Source: Altericroceibacterium indicum
GTDB lineage: Bacteria > Pseudomonadota > Alphaproteobacteria > Sphingomonadales > Sphingomonadaceae
Length of the DNA stretch: 64,000 bases
Assembly: GCF_009828105.1 (NCBI RefSeq)
Contig: NZ_WTYQ01000002.1
Coordinates: 310,001-374,000 of the forward strand
Reading direction: 5' to 3'
In this document: piece by piece, positions 1-8,724 of the stretch
How positions within the stretch are numbered: the stretch's first letter is position 1
Layout of the letters: the number at the start of each line of letters is the position of its first letter
Notes under the pieces: generated by a model
What the model was told of the DNA's origin: nothing
Seen by the model: only the letters and a program-made list of their open reading frames with translations
Database searches by the model: none
Program-made: the position numbers and the translations under genes

Positions 1-385
1 CGTTGAGATAACGGCGGCGATATTCGAGGTCTTCCAGCGTCAGCAGAAGCTGCGCGGCGACGAGGCCATATTGGGACAGCAATTGTGCCCACAGGCCGGA
101 AAGTGCAATCTGGCCCACCGAAGCGGCAGCCTGTTTGTCAGCCAGCGAACCGCGCCCACCTTTTTCAAGGCCGAGCTTGGCAGCGCCCAGCGCAACCGCG
201 CCTGAGCTGACGACGAGAACTTGTTGCCCTCTCTTACGGGCTTCCGATATTTCCCCTGCCAGGCTGTTCAGCCAGACATTGCGAACCTCCCCGTCTTTTC
301 CGACGAGGAGGGATGAACCGATCTTGAAGACCAGTCGTGGGGTTTTGATGGGATCGGCGAGATCGGATAGCTTTGCAATAGACAT
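1..385 (-). CDS. proB: Glutamate 5-kinase, N-terminal part (runs off the window)
   Basis: This enzyme phosphorylates L-glutamate to glutamyl-5-phosphate, the first step of proline synthesis. About 128 codons are present. The translation opens with MSIAKLSDL and then has the amino-acid-kinase nucleotide loop VFKIGSSLLVG, followed by QVLVVSSGAVALGA, which is characteristic of ProB. The catalytic C-terminal half and any PUA domain lie beyond base 1. The ATG at 385 is chosen because AAAGGA sits six bases upstream. It lies 105 bases after obg on the same strand, a pairing known in many proteobacteria, so the two are probably cotranscribed. The assignment is confident despite truncation. Confidence 0.9.
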   Translation of the reverse strand, partial: MSIAKLSDLADPIKTPRLVFKIGSSLLVGKDGEVRNVWLNSLAGEISEARKRGQQVLVVSSGAVALGAAKLGLEKGGRGSLADKQAAASVGQIALSGLWAQLLSQYGLVAAQLLLTLEDLEYRRRYLN

Positions 386-490
386 GGCCGGTCCTTTAGC
401 GGAGCTTTGAGTGAATGAGAACCGCCCTCCCGGGGCTTATTATCCTAACAGATCGACACCCCGGAACGTTCCATCTCTTTCACATAGCCA

Positions 491-1546
491 TCAGAGCGGC
501 GACCATTCCTTTTCTTCGCCTTCTGATTCCACTTCATTGCCGGGGTGCTCGGTCGTGGTCTTGTGCGGAAGATAGCTGAGCAGCGCATCAAGAAGCTCAG
601 GAATCCCGGCCCCGGTTGCGCCGGAAATCGGGAAAACCTTATCTGCACCGGCCTCTTTCAATTCCTTGGCGAAGCCCTGAAACAGCTCTTCATCTGCAAG
701 ATCAAGCTTGTTCAGCGCCACAATCCGTGGCTTGCCTTCCAGCCCCGCCCCGTAAGCTTCCAGCTCATCTTCCACGATGCGCATGGCTTCGGCAGGATCA
801 GAGCCGGTGATATCCACCAGATGGATCAGCACGCGGCAGCGTTCAATATGGCCGAGGAAGCGGTCACCAATACCAGCACCATCGGCAGCGCCTTCGATCA
901 GGCCGGGAATATCGGCCAGCACAAATTCGCGGCCCTTATGGCTGACCACACCCAGTTTGGGCACCAGCGTGGTAAAGGCATAATCGCCAACCTTGGCCTG
1001 CGCATTGCTCACCTGATTGATGAAGGTCGATTTGCCAGCATTGGGAAGCCCCACAAGCCCCGCATCGGCAAGCAGCTTCAAACGCAACCATACCCACAAT
1101 TCCTGCCCCGGTTCACCCGGTTGGTGCTGGCGCGGGGCACGATTGGTGGAGGTTTTATAACTGGCATTACCGCGCCCGCCAAGGCCGCCTTCCAGCAAGG
1201 TGACCGTCTGGCCTTCTTCAACCATATCGGCCAGCACTTCTTCCTTGTCATCCGACAGGATCTGCGTGCCAACGGGAACTTCGATGATCAGATCTTCGGC
1301 ACCCTTGCCTGTGCGGTCCTTACCCATGCCATGTTCACCGCGCCTGGCTTTGAAATGCTGGGAATAACGGAAATCAATCAGTGTGTTGAGACCATGGACG
1401 GCTTTGAAAATGACATCGCCGCCACGCCCGCCATTGCCGCCATCAGGGCCGCCATATTCGACATATTTTTCACGCCGAAAGCTAACGGCACCGGGACCAC
1501 CAGCACCTGAGCGGATGTAAATCTTGGCTTGATCGAGAAAATGCAT
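491..1546 (-). CDS. obg: Obg/CgtA GTPase, ribosome-associated
   Basis: Essential P-loop GTPase that binds the large ribosomal subunit and couples ribosome assembly to growth and the stringent response. The 351-residue product has the glycine-rich Obg fold at 1-158 ([13 protein letters not shown] near 32-44). The G domain follows, with G1 GLPNAGKS at 166-173, DIPGLIEG at 212-219 and NKLD at 279-282. The C-terminal tail is short and acidic and lacks the extra OCT domain of some Gram-positive forms. It is the first gene of the obg-proB pair. The rplU-rpmA genes that often precede obg are absent here. Confidence 0.97.
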   Translation of the reverse strand: MHFLDQAKIYIRSGAGGPGAVSFRREKYVEYGGPDGGNGGRGGDVIFKAVHGLNTLIDFRYSQHFKARRGEHGMGKDRTGKGAEDLIIEVPVGTQILSDDKEEVLADMVEEGQTVTLLEGGLGGRGNASYKTSTNRAPRQHQPGEPGQELWVWLRLKLLADAGLVGLPNAGKSTFINQVSNAQAKVGDYAFTTLVPKLGVVSHKGREFVLADIPGLIEGAADGAGIGDRFLGHIERCRVLIHLVDITGSDPAEAMRIVEDELEAYGAGLEGKPRIVALNKLDLADEELFQGFAKELKEAGADKVFPISGATGAGIPELLDALLSYLPHKTTTEHPGNEVESEGEEKEWSPL

Positions 1547-1866
1547 GGGTTTTGTCTAATCTGTCCGAAGAACAAGCGGAAGGGAATTTACCCCGAACCG
1601 CAAAAAAGCGCCATTCCCCTGCCTGCTGCCAGACAAATCCATGCGCCCGAATTATATTGCGAAAATCCGCCAGACCGGCTGGCAGGATCAAAGCGGAGGC
1701 CGAATGGCGCTCAGGCACCAGACAGAACTCGCGATTGACGCGCTTCTATAGAGATACTGCCCGCCAATGCAAGTGCGCGCGCTTTGCTTGCCTGCAGGCC
1801 CTATAAAAGAGGCGGGGTAATCTCCACCCCGCCCCCGTCTTTCAACATATGCAAGCTGCGCAGGGT
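1547..1866. other. Intergenic region upstream of obg
   Basis: These 320 bases separate obg from the lipoprotein gene at 1867. The right end holds the lipoprotein's terminator hairpin (1811-1833). The rest should carry the obg promoter, but I could not pick a convincing -35/-10 pair. I see no tRNA, no supported small ORF and no repeat. Confidence 0.6.
1800..1833 (-). terminator. Rho-independent terminator after the polyproline lipoprotein gene
   Basis: Read on the minus strand, GGCGGGGT and ACCCCGCC form an 8-bp GC-rich stem with a 7-base loop (1811-1818 pairing with 1826-1833), followed directly by TCTTTTAT. It lies just past the stop codon of the gene at 1867 and separates it from the obg unit. 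Confidence 0.75.
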
Positions 1867-2616
1867 TTAACTGCTTCCAGCGGCGCCATTGTCTGAATGT
1901 TCTTCACCCGACAGCATATTGGCTGACACATAACCGGGCTGCGATGCGCCATATCGTGCGCCATAGGACGCATCCCACGACTGAACCGCTACACGGTAAT
2001 CTTCGTAATCGGTAAAGAACCGATCAAATGCCGCTTCAAACTGAACCAGTGTGGTGGAGGCAAAAGCATCAATATCCGGCGGCGACATCAGCATGTAATT
2101 ATTCGCCGCTGCCAGAGCTGCCTCGCAGAAATAGCTATGCGCCGGGGGGAGAGCGAAATAATTATAGACCTTGGTCATATAATCTTCACGCTCAGCCGTG
2201 GATTTACGACCGTATTTCTTGCGATATTGTGCGTCCAGCGCCTTGTTGGCGGCACTGAGGCGCTTTTTCTCATTCGTCAGCATCTTGGTGTATGCCAGAA
2301 CGATTGGCTGATAGCGTTGCTCTGTGCAATTCAGCGCCGCGACATTGAAGCCTGAACGCATGTTCCATGTGACCTGCGCCGGATCAATATTCTTATTCAC
2401 CGTATCACGCACGCCATCCGGGCCACGCGCTGGAATAGTCATCATCGGCGATGCCCCACCCGGTGGCAAAGGCCGTGATGGAATAGCAGCCTGTACAGGT
2501 GGCGGAGGAGGTGGCGGCGGTGGCGGTGGTGGCTCAGGCGTTGCGCAAGCAGCCAATGTGGCCAATCCCGCCACGGCGACTGTTTTGCGAATAGGTAAAC
2601 GGCGAATAGACAACAT
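1867..2616 (-). CDS. Lipoprotein with a 12-proline tract, function unknown
   Basis: A predicted outer-envelope lipoprotein of 249 residues. The N-terminus has RR and RK charges, a short hydrophobic stretch and the lipobox LAAC, so the mature protein starts at Cys near residue 24. Directly after come TPE and twelve consecutive prolines, encoded by mixed CCA/CCG/CCT codons, then a linker and a globular region of about 190 residues rich in Tyr, Asn and Ala. ATG at 2616 is chosen over TTG at 2640 because the signal peptide begins there and GGGAG/AGAG lies upstream. No family is recognised. It is a single-gene unit ending in a terminator. Confidence 0.75.
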   Translation of the reverse strand: MLSIRRLPIRKTVAVAGLATLAACATPEPPPPPPPPPPPPVQAAIPSRPLPPGGASPMMTIPARGPDGVRDTVNKNIDPAQVTWNMRSGFNVAALNCTEQRYQPIVLAYTKMLTNEKKRLSAANKALDAQYRKKYGRKSTAEREDYMTKVYNYFALPPAHSYFCEAALAAANNYMLMSPPDIDAFASTTLVQFEAAFDRFFTDYEDYRVAVQSWDASYGARYGASQPGYVSANMLSGEEHSDNGAAGSS

Positions 2617-2709
2617 TTTTTCTCTGCTTTCTCCCGGCAACTCATTCTACTTCAGTAGTAGCCTGCGCCTTTCCCAAGAATACACTGTGTAACCTATCGC
2701 ACAAAACTT

Positions 2710-2748
2710 GCAAAGAAAATGCCCGAAACTCGGCGACGAGTTCCGGGC
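2710..2748 (-). terminator. Terminator after the Bax-inhibitor-1 gene
   Basis: On the minus strand a 12-base arm (2737-2748) pairs with 2721-2732 around a 4-base loop, with one G-T type mismatch near the base. ATTTTCTTT follows. It sits 27-54 bases beyond the stop codon at 2775. Confidence 0.8.
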
Positions 2749-2774
2749 ATAATAAAAACAATATTTCAATTGGT

Positions 2775-3515
2775 TCAGTTGCGCTGCCCCATGAAGGAAA
2801 GCAGGAACTGGAACATATTGATAAAGTCGAGATAGAGACGCAGCGCACCCATGATGACAGCCTTGCCGGCAAATTCCGTACCACGGATGGCATAATACTG
2901 ACGCTTCAGAGTCTGCGTATCATATGCGGTCAAACCAGCAAAGATCAGCACACCAAGGAAGCTCACAGCCCACATCAGGCCGGGCGACTGGAGGAACATG
3001 TTGATCACCATTGCGATCAACAGGCCAACTACACCCATGATGAGGAAGCTACCCATGCCGGACAGATCCTTCTTGGTTGTGTAACCAAAGAGGCTGAGAC
3101 CAGCAAAAGCACCAGCAGTTGCAAAGAATGTCGCCGCGATCGAACCGCCGGTATAGACGAGGAAGATCGTGGAAAGTGACATGCCCATGGAGGCAGCAAA
3201 GCCCCAGAACATCGCTTGCAGCGCGCCGGTGGAGAATTTGTTCACCCCAAAGCTCATCGCGAACACGAAAGCCAGCGGCAGAAGCATCACAACGAAGCCA
3301 AGGCCGCTTGTCATCACAGACAAAGCGATGCCGGTGCGCGCGAACAGCAGCGCAATCACACCGGAAAGCAGCACGCCGGACGCCATATAATTGTAGATCG
3401 ACAACATATAGCTACGAAGACCAGCATCATAAGTTGAACTGGACACTTCGCCCCGAAGGCTCGGAGACGATCCCATACCCCGCTGGGTCGTCCGAGGGTC
3501 GTTCCAATTTGCCAT
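2775..3515 (-). CDS. Bax inhibitor-1/YccA family inner-membrane protein
   Basis: A 246-residue polytopic protein of the BI-1 (TMBIM, YbhL/YccA) family. Members are putative pH-sensitive calcium leak channels, and bacterial roles are poorly defined. After a polar N-terminal stretch of about 45 residues there are about seven hydrophobic spans. The conserved late segment GLTAYDTQTLK carries the family's Asp, and YTGGSIAATFF and LFGYTTKKDL are typical BI-1 loops. The ATG at 3515 (MANWND) is preferred over an upstream start because it fits family length and has GGAG upstream. The gene stands alone and has its own terminator. Confidence 0.9.
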   Translation of the reverse strand: MANWNDPRTTQRGMGSSPSLRGEVSSSTYDAGLRSYMLSIYNYMASGVLLSGVIALLFARTGIALSVMTSGLGFVVMLLPLAFVFAMSFGVNKFSTGALQAMFWGFAASMGMSLSTIFLVYTGGSIAATFFATAGAFAGLSLFGYTTKKDLSGMGSFLIMGVVGLLIAMVINMFLQSPGLMWAVSFLGVLIFAGLTAYDTQTLKRQYYAIRGTEFAGKAVIMGALRLYLDFINMFQFLLSFMGQRN

Positions 3516-3650
3516 TTGAATAACACTCCATTGAAAGCCCGAAAACACGGGCCGGTTCCTCAACCAATATCGTCTTTCACGCGCCAATTATCAAGGAATA
3601 CCGGACATTTTGAAATGTTTCGTTACATTCAAACCCGTCCGGCGCGCCTT

Positions 3651-4457
3651 TTAATCTTTCGCGCGGGCCTCTTCAGCCATTTCAACACTGCGATCGCGCG
3701 CTGTAGCAAGCGTGTTTTCCATCAGCTTCACCAGCGCGTCATCCTTGTCGAGCACATCAAGCCCGGCCTGCGTCACACCGCCAGGGCTGGCCACGCGGCG
3801 CGCCAGTTCACCGGCATTATGCGGCGAATTGGAGGCCAGCGCGCTGGCGCCTTCCACCATGGCCACAGCCAGACGTTCTGCCTGATCGGGCGCGAGGCCT
3901 TGCGCGGTTGCGCCCTTGGCCAGCGCATCAATGAAGCGATAGACAAAACCGGGGCCAGAGCCTGCCAGCGCGGTCACCAGATCGAACGTATCTTCACCGA
4001 TCCATTCTGGCGTGCCAAGCGGATCCATGAAATCGGTGATCGCCTGCTTGTCTTCGTCTGACAGACCTTCAGCGGCCAATGCCACCGGCGCTTTGCCCAG
4101 AGCCACGGCCAGATTCGGCATCACACGGACATTTTGCGCGCGCGGGAAGCGCTTGGCCAGCGTATCAAGCTGCACGCCTGCGAGGATGGACAACATGGCC
4201 ACATCCGGCCCAGCCAGTTTTTCGACATCCTTGACCACATTGCCGAGCATCTGCGGCTTCACGCCGAGCAGAATAGCATCGAAACTTTCCCCTTCCGGCA
4301 ATTCGCGCAGCAGGCGCACGCCGTCGGGCAATTCTTCCCGCTTTGGGTCAACAACAGTGAAGGTTTTCGGCGACATTCCGGAAGCTAGCCAGCCATCCAG
4401 CATTGCTCCGCCCATGTTGCCGCAACCGATGATGAGAATTGAATCAAGTTTTTTCAT
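3651..4457 (-). CDS. proC: Pyrroline-5-carboxylate reductase
   Basis: Reduces 1-pyrroline-5-carboxylate to proline with NAD(P)H, the last step of proline synthesis. The 268-residue product, normal for the family, begins with the Rossmann motif IIGCGNMGGAM. It has LAGSGPGFVYRFIDAL in the middle and ends with the signature region VASPGGVTQAGLDVL. The gene follows the YbjN-like gene on the same strand with a 92-base gap. proB, encoding the first pathway step, lies 3.3 kb away on the same strand but not in the same operon. The identification is secure. Confidence 0.96.
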   Translation of the reverse strand: MKKLDSILIIGCGNMGGAMLDGWLASGMSPKTFTVVDPKREELPDGVRLLRELPEGESFDAILLGVKPQMLGNVVKDVEKLAGPDVAMLSILAGVQLDTLAKRFPRAQNVRVMPNLAVALGKAPVALAAEGLSDEDKQAITDFMDPLGTPEWIGEDTFDLVTALAGSGPGFVYRFIDALAKGATAQGLAPDQAERLAVAMVEGASALASNSPHNAGELARRVASPGGVTQAGLDVLDKDDALVKLMENTLATARDRSVEMAEEARAKD

Positions 4458-4549
4458 GCCTCACCATGTGCCTGATGGAACGCGCCAAGTCACCCCCAAC
4501 AAAGGAAAACTGGCGCAATCAGGCGGAAAATCAAGCGTGAGGCAGCGCT

Positions 4550-5056
4550 TCAGGCTTCACCCATCGGATCAACCAGTGCCGCCTCCAACGCTTCCTTGGG
4601 CGTCTTGTCACCCCACATCAGGAACTGGAAAGCCGGATAGAATCGGTCACATTCCGCGACGGCTGACTCCACCACTGATTGCGCCATCGGCAGGCTGAGC
4701 AAGCCATCGTCCCCCAGCATCACACCGTGGCGATACAGCAGAATGCCGCCATTGGCCCAAAGATCAAAGTGCCCGAGCCACAATTGCTCATTCACCAAGG
4801 CGAGCAATTCATAAGAACTGCGCAAACGCGCATCAGGCACGCGGATATCGGGCATACACAGGAGCTGCAAAACACGATCTTCCTGACGCCATACAGCGCG
4901 CAATTGATATTGCGTCCAGGCCCCCTGAATTTCACCACTCAATTCGTCTTCGCCAAGAGATTCGCACGGCCAGCCATGCGCTTCAAAAAGCTGCGCCAGC
5001 ATATCCACCGGCGCGCAATCATGTATCTCTTCAATCGGATTTTTGCCGACGTTCAT
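4550..5056 (-). CDS. YbjN domain-containing protein
   Basis: A 168-residue soluble protein of the YbjN family (type III chaperone-like fold), annotated elsewhere as a putative sensory or stress-linked regulator. Its biochemical role is not established. Family-like features are the opening MLAQLFEAHGW, the central QLLCMPDIRVP and the helix YELLALVNEQLWLGHFDLW. The ATG at 5056 is chosen because the upstream in-frame extension is cysteine-rich, unlike the family and probably non-coding. It precedes proC, an arrangement I believe recurs in alphaproteobacteria, and may share a transcript with it. Confidence 0.8.
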   Translation of the reverse strand: MNVGKNPIEEIHDCAPVDMLAQLFEAHGWPCESLGEDELSGEIQGAWTQYQLRAVWRQEDRVLQLLCMPDIRVPDARLRSSYELLALVNEQLWLGHFDLWANGGILLYRHGVMLGDDGLLSLPMAQSVVESAVAECDRFYPAFQFLMWGDKTPKEALEAALVDPMGEA

Positions 5057-5254
5057 GGTTAAATCCCGTTTACTGCCCCACCATCTCCATGGCTTTTTGC
5101 GCCCGCTCCTGCCACGAAGGCAATGCAGCACCGTGGCACTGCTGGGTAAAACCCCATAAGCCTGTGCACAAGTTGTGCAAAAGCCCGGCAGAACCTGCGG
5201 ACAATTATAGGACACATTTGCTAGTTTGGGCAAACATGCTTGGCAGCATATCCC

Positions 5255-7006
5255 CTAGCTCAGAGGCTTGATTTCCTCACCCTCGGCACTGGTGAAGGTA
5301 AAGGCATCAACGCCCTTCTTCTTGAGCTGCGTCACCATATCCTGCGCATCGGATTCACTGGGGAAAGGACCAAATAACAATCGGTTAGCTTCAACCCATT
5401 TGGCAGTATAGGTCTTCTTGCCGTCCAACAGCCCATCGGCTTTCTTGCTGATGCGTTTCCAGTCAAATTTGAAAGCAGAAACGTTTTTACCGGTCGCCAC
5501 CTGAACCCAATTGCGGCTGGGGAAAGCTGGCGGTTTGGGCTTGGGTGGTTCTTTTGGCTTGGGTTGCGGGCGCGCTGGTGTGATCTTGGTGATATCCACT
5601 GCCCCGCTGGGAACAACGCGCTGATTTTGAGGCGGCAAAGTGAAATCGCTGAATGCCGAGCTTAACGTCTCCGCCTTGGCCTGTTCCTCAGGCACGGGAC
5701 GGATGGGCTCTGGTGATGGCTGTTGCTGCGCCAGAACGGGCGTTTTCTGCGGCACAGCCTGCACCACCGGATCGGAACGCATCTTTTGAAGTTCAGCAAC
5801 AACCTGCGGCGAAGGCGGGAGCGTAGATTCCCGGCGAATAGGTGTTTGGGCAGGTGCAGAACGATTCTGCGCCACCGCCACCTCTGCCGACTTTGCCGAG
5901 GCTGACTCAACCGGAGGCAATTCACCCGAAGCAGGCTGAGGCACAGCAGAGACCTGCTCCGGCTCCGCCTTGATCGGCGTCCGCCCCGGCGTGAGCTTGG
6001 TTGTTGCCGACTGAGCAGTAGTCGTGCGCGAACCCATCGGACGCCCGGTTGGCGTCAAGCGATCAGAATTCCGCTCCGCCCGTGTGCGGCCTTTACTGTT
6101 TCGCCTGGTATCGACTGCGGCCGTTTCAACATTCGCCCGTCCGTTGGCCATTGCCTGAGCGCCCGATCCGGTCTGCTGCCCCACATCGGCAAACTGGCGC
6201 AGGGCCGGGTCTTCACGCCCGATCTTGTCCGCATCGGGGAATTTTCCGAGATTGGCCGCAGTTGCCTGCTGCGCTTTGGTGAGGCGTGGCATATAGCGCA
6301 GATAAGGCGCGATCCGGTCGGACAATGTCTTGGGCAGTATCGTCTGCGCGATGGACACCGCTTCTTCCGTATCCCCCAGCACCGCGAGGGCAAAAGCCCG
6401 GGTGCGATAGGCCGCAAGATCCTGTTTCTGCAGCATTGGCAGCAAAGTCGCCTCTGCCGCAGCGCGATTGCCTGAAATCGCCTGGCTCATCGCCAGTTGG
6501 CGGCGCAGTTCGTCATTATTCGCGTCAGCCCTGAGTGCTTGCTGATAAAGTTGCTGCGCGCGCGTATTGTTACCCACCAGATCATAGGCCAGGGCGCGGT
6601 CGGCAGCGTAGGAATCCAGCGCAAGGCCGGCTTTTTCGGCCTTGTCGAACAGCGTTAAAGCTTCAACCGGCTGATCCTTACGTAAGGCCATAACCGCCAG
6701 ACTGGCATCGATCCGGGGGTCATTGGGGGAAATGGATTGCGCGCGCCCCAGAAAGCCGAGCGCGGCATCATAATCATCCAACCGAACCGCCGCATCCCCA
6801 GCCGCGATGAGTGCATCGACATCCTGAGAATTGCGGGCCAGCGCCTTCAAAGCGTTACTCAGGTCGGAAGAAGCTGCCGGGGGCAATGGCTGCACCACCG
6901 GGCGAGAAACGCCTTGCGCCTGCAGCATCGTCGGGCAAATAATGAGTGCAGCACCCAAACCCAATTGGCGGAAGAAATGTCCTTTCCGCAAAGCAAGGTG
7001 CCGCAT
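5255..7006 (-). CDS. Periplasmic TPR and SPOR domain protein next to ftsZ
   Basis: A 583-residue exported protein. A signal peptide (RHLALRKGHFFRQLGLG, then a hydrophobic run ending LQAQG) leads into tetratricopeptide-like repeats over about 40-270, for example DYDAALGFLGRAQSISPNDP. A long Pro/Gln/Ala/Arg-rich disordered linker follows. The last 75 residues form a SPOR domain (NWVQVATGKNVSAFKFDW to DAFTFTSAEGEE). SPOR domains bind denuded septal glycan, so a division or remodelling role is likely but inferred. GGGGA just before ATG 7006 supports the start. It lies downstream of ftsZ beyond a hairpin, so it probably has its own promoter. Confidence 0.85.
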   Translation of the reverse strand: MRHLALRKGHFFRQLGLGAALIICPTMLQAQGVSRPVVQPLPPAASSDLSNALKALARNSQDVDALIAAGDAAVRLDDYDAALGFLGRAQSISPNDPRIDASLAVMALRKDQPVEALTLFDKAEKAGLALDSYAADRALAYDLVGNNTRAQQLYQQALRADANNDELRRQLAMSQAISGNRAAAEATLLPMLQKQDLAAYRTRAFALAVLGDTEEAVSIAQTILPKTLSDRIAPYLRYMPRLTKAQQATAANLGKFPDADKIGREDPALRQFADVGQQTGSGAQAMANGRANVETAAVDTRRNSKGRTRAERNSDRLTPTGRPMGSRTTTAQSATTKLTPGRTPIKAEPEQVSAVPQPASGELPPVESASAKSAEVAVAQNRSAPAQTPIRRESTLPPSPQVVAELQKMRSDPVVQAVPQKTPVLAQQQPSPEPIRPVPEEQAKAETLSSAFSDFTLPPQNQRVVPSGAVDITKITPARPQPKPKEPPKPKPPAFPSRNWVQVATGKNVSAFKFDWKRISKKADGLLDGKKTYTAKWVEANRLLFGPFPSESDAQDMVTQLKKKGVDAFTFTSAEGEEIKPLS

Positions 7007-7054
7007 AGATTCCCCATCCGTTGATCTGACCATGCCTGCCCTCTTAGCAGAAAA

Positions 7055-7085
7055 GGTCTGAACGGCCCGCGAATAAAGCGGGCCG
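7055..7085 (-). terminator. Terminator at the end of the dcw cluster, after ftsZ
   Basis: On the minus strand CGGCCCGC and GCGGGCCG pair around a 7-base AT loop (7078-7085 with 7063-7070), then TTCAGACCTTTTC follows. The stem is 8 bp and very GC-rich, but the T-run is interrupted. It begins 20 bases after the ftsZ stop codon and marks the end of the division cluster. Confidence 0.75.
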
Positions 7086-7104
7086 TCCCATCATCCGGTC
7101 TTGT

Positions 7105-8610
7105 TTACTGGTTATTCTGCCGACCCAAAAAGCGTGGAATGCGCAGAGAGGAGGATTCATCTTCCTCATTGTCATCGCTTTCTGTCTCAACTGCATTGTT
7201 GCGAGAGAGATTAGCCATCCGTTCGAACAATGTGCTGCCACCGCCACTTGAGGCAGGCCCTGGCGCAGGATTTTGTGGCGCTGGCTGAGGCGCAGGCTGG
7301 GCCCGCGTAGCCGGTGCAGGATTGCCGCCAAACATCGGATGACGGGGGCGGGCCTGATCCGCTTCATTGCCTTCAGGTGCAGTCAGCCTGCCAGAATCGA
7401 GCTGCAATTCATCCTCCGGCGTATTGCTATCATCCGGCTCAGCTTCATCTGCCAGCGAAAGATCGAGCAGATCCTCTACATCTTCTTCAACAGCCGGTGT
7501 TTCCACAGCCGCGGCACGGCTGGCAGCCTGGCGCTCTTCACTTTCAGCCGAAGGCAATTGCCCCGGAACAGCGATAGAGGGCTTCTTGGGGCCGCGTGAT
7601 ACGGATGTATTTACAGGCTGACTGGCTTTATCTGCCATTTCAACCGTTTGTTCGATCCCGGTAGCTACCACAGAAACGCGAATCTTGCCTTCCAGATCAG
7701 GATTAAAGGCTGAACCCCAGATGATGTTGGCATCAGGATCAACCAATTCGCGAATGTGATTGGCTGCTTCGTCCACCTCAAGCAGGCGCATATCTTCGCC
7801 GCCGATGATGGAGATGATCACCCCCTTCGCGCCCTGCATCGACACACCGTCGAGCAATGGGTTGGCGATGGCGCGTTCAGCCGCTTCCAGTGCGCGGTTT
7901 TCGCCTTCACCTTCGCCCGTGCCCATCATCGCTTTGCCCATTTCACCCATGACGGAGCGAACGTCAGCAAAGTCGAGGTTGATGAGCCCTGGCATCACCA
8001 TCAGATCAGTGATGGAGCGAACGCCCTGCTGCAACACTTCATCGGCAAGCTGGAAGGCTTCCTTGAAAGTGGTGTCAGCCTGAGCGATCAGGAACAGGTT
8101 CTGGTTCGGAATGACGATCAGCGTATCGACGTGCTTTTGCAGCTCTTCAATGCCAGAATCGGCAGCACGCGTGCGGCGTGTGCCTTCGAACAAGAACGGC
8201 TTGGTCACCACGCCCACGGTCAGCACACCCATGCGACGGGCGACTTCTGCAATCACCGGCGCAGCACCCGTTCCGGTTCCGCCGCCCATGCCTGCTGCGA
8301 TGAAGACCATGTTGACGCCTTCCAGCGCACGTTCCAGATCTTCCACTGTTTCTTCAGCGGCGGCACGGCCCACTTCAGGGCGCGCACCTGCGCCAAGACC
8401 CTGGGTAATTTCCGGGCCAAGCTGAATACGGTGATCGGCAACAGAGTTGTTCAGCGCCTGCGCATCCGTATTCGCGACAATAAAATCGACGCCTTCGATA
8501 TTCGCGGCGATCATATTGGCGATTGCGTTGCCCCCGGCCCCGCCAACGCCAATCACCGTGATGCGAGGGCGCAGCTCTTCAACCGATGGTGGGCCGATAT
8601 TAATGCTCAT
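7105..8610 (-). CDS. ftsZ: Cell division protein FtsZ
   Basis: Tubulin-like GTPase that forms the cytokinetic Z ring. The 501-residue product has the nucleotide-binding GVGGAGGN at 21-28 and the tubulin signature GGGTGTGAA at 109-117. The globular domain ends near residue 320. A linker of about 165 residues, rich in Pro, Ala, Glu and Asp, leads to the C-terminal peptide [14 protein letters not shown], the tail that contacts FtsA and other partners. Long linkers are typical of alphaproteobacteria. GGAG is well placed before ATG 8610. It is the last dcw gene, 114 bases after ftsA, a gap that could hold an extra promoter. Confidence 0.98.
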   Translation of the reverse strand: MSINIGPPSVEELRPRITVIGVGGAGGNAIANMIAANIEGVDFIVANTDAQALNNSVADHRIQLGPEITQGLGAGARPEVGRAAAEETVEDLERALEGVNMVFIAAGMGGGTGTGAAPVIAEVARRMGVLTVGVVTKPFLFEGTRRTRAADSGIEELQKHVDTLIVIPNQNLFLIAQADTTFKEAFQLADEVLQQGVRSITDLMVMPGLINLDFADVRSVMGEMGKAMMGTGEGEGENRALEAAERAIANPLLDGVSMQGAKGVIISIIGGEDMRLLEVDEAANHIRELVDPDANIIWGSAFNPDLEGKIRVSVVATGIEQTVEMADKASQPVNTSVSRGPKKPSIAVPGQLPSAESEERQAASRAAAVETPAVEEDVEDLLDLSLADEAEPDDSNTPEDELQLDSGRLTAPEGNEADQARPRHPMFGGNPAPATRAQPAPQPAPQNPAPGPASSGGGSTLFERMANLSRNNAVETESDDNEEDESSSLRIPRFLGRQNNQ

Positions 8611-8724
8611 TCAAGCTCTCCAGGGAGGCAATAAAACTACAGTTGCAATGACTTGTGCCACAAAGCGAATCACACGTGCAAAAGGTAATTGCCGTTTTCC
8701 ACAGCAGGAAGCCTTTTTGCCGCA

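Noticed and set aside
545-1510. 321-residue plus-strand frame opposite obg, and similar long antisense frames opposite ftsA, ddl, murB, nagZ and argS.
   Set aside because: They follow the codon pattern of real genes on the other strand, are rich in His, Arg and Gln, and show no recognisable domain.
1547-1866. Looked for tRNA or small RNA genes upstream of obg.
   Set aside because: No cloverleaf arms, no TTCGA-type loop and no conserved small ORF could be recognised; only the terminator of the neighbouring gene is clear.
8645-8665. Minus strand upstream of ftsZ reads TGGCAC-N6-TTGCA, resembling a sigma-54 promoter.
   Set aside because: The spacer is one base too long (GG to GC distance 13 instead of 12), and sigma-54 promoters tolerate spacing changes very poorly.
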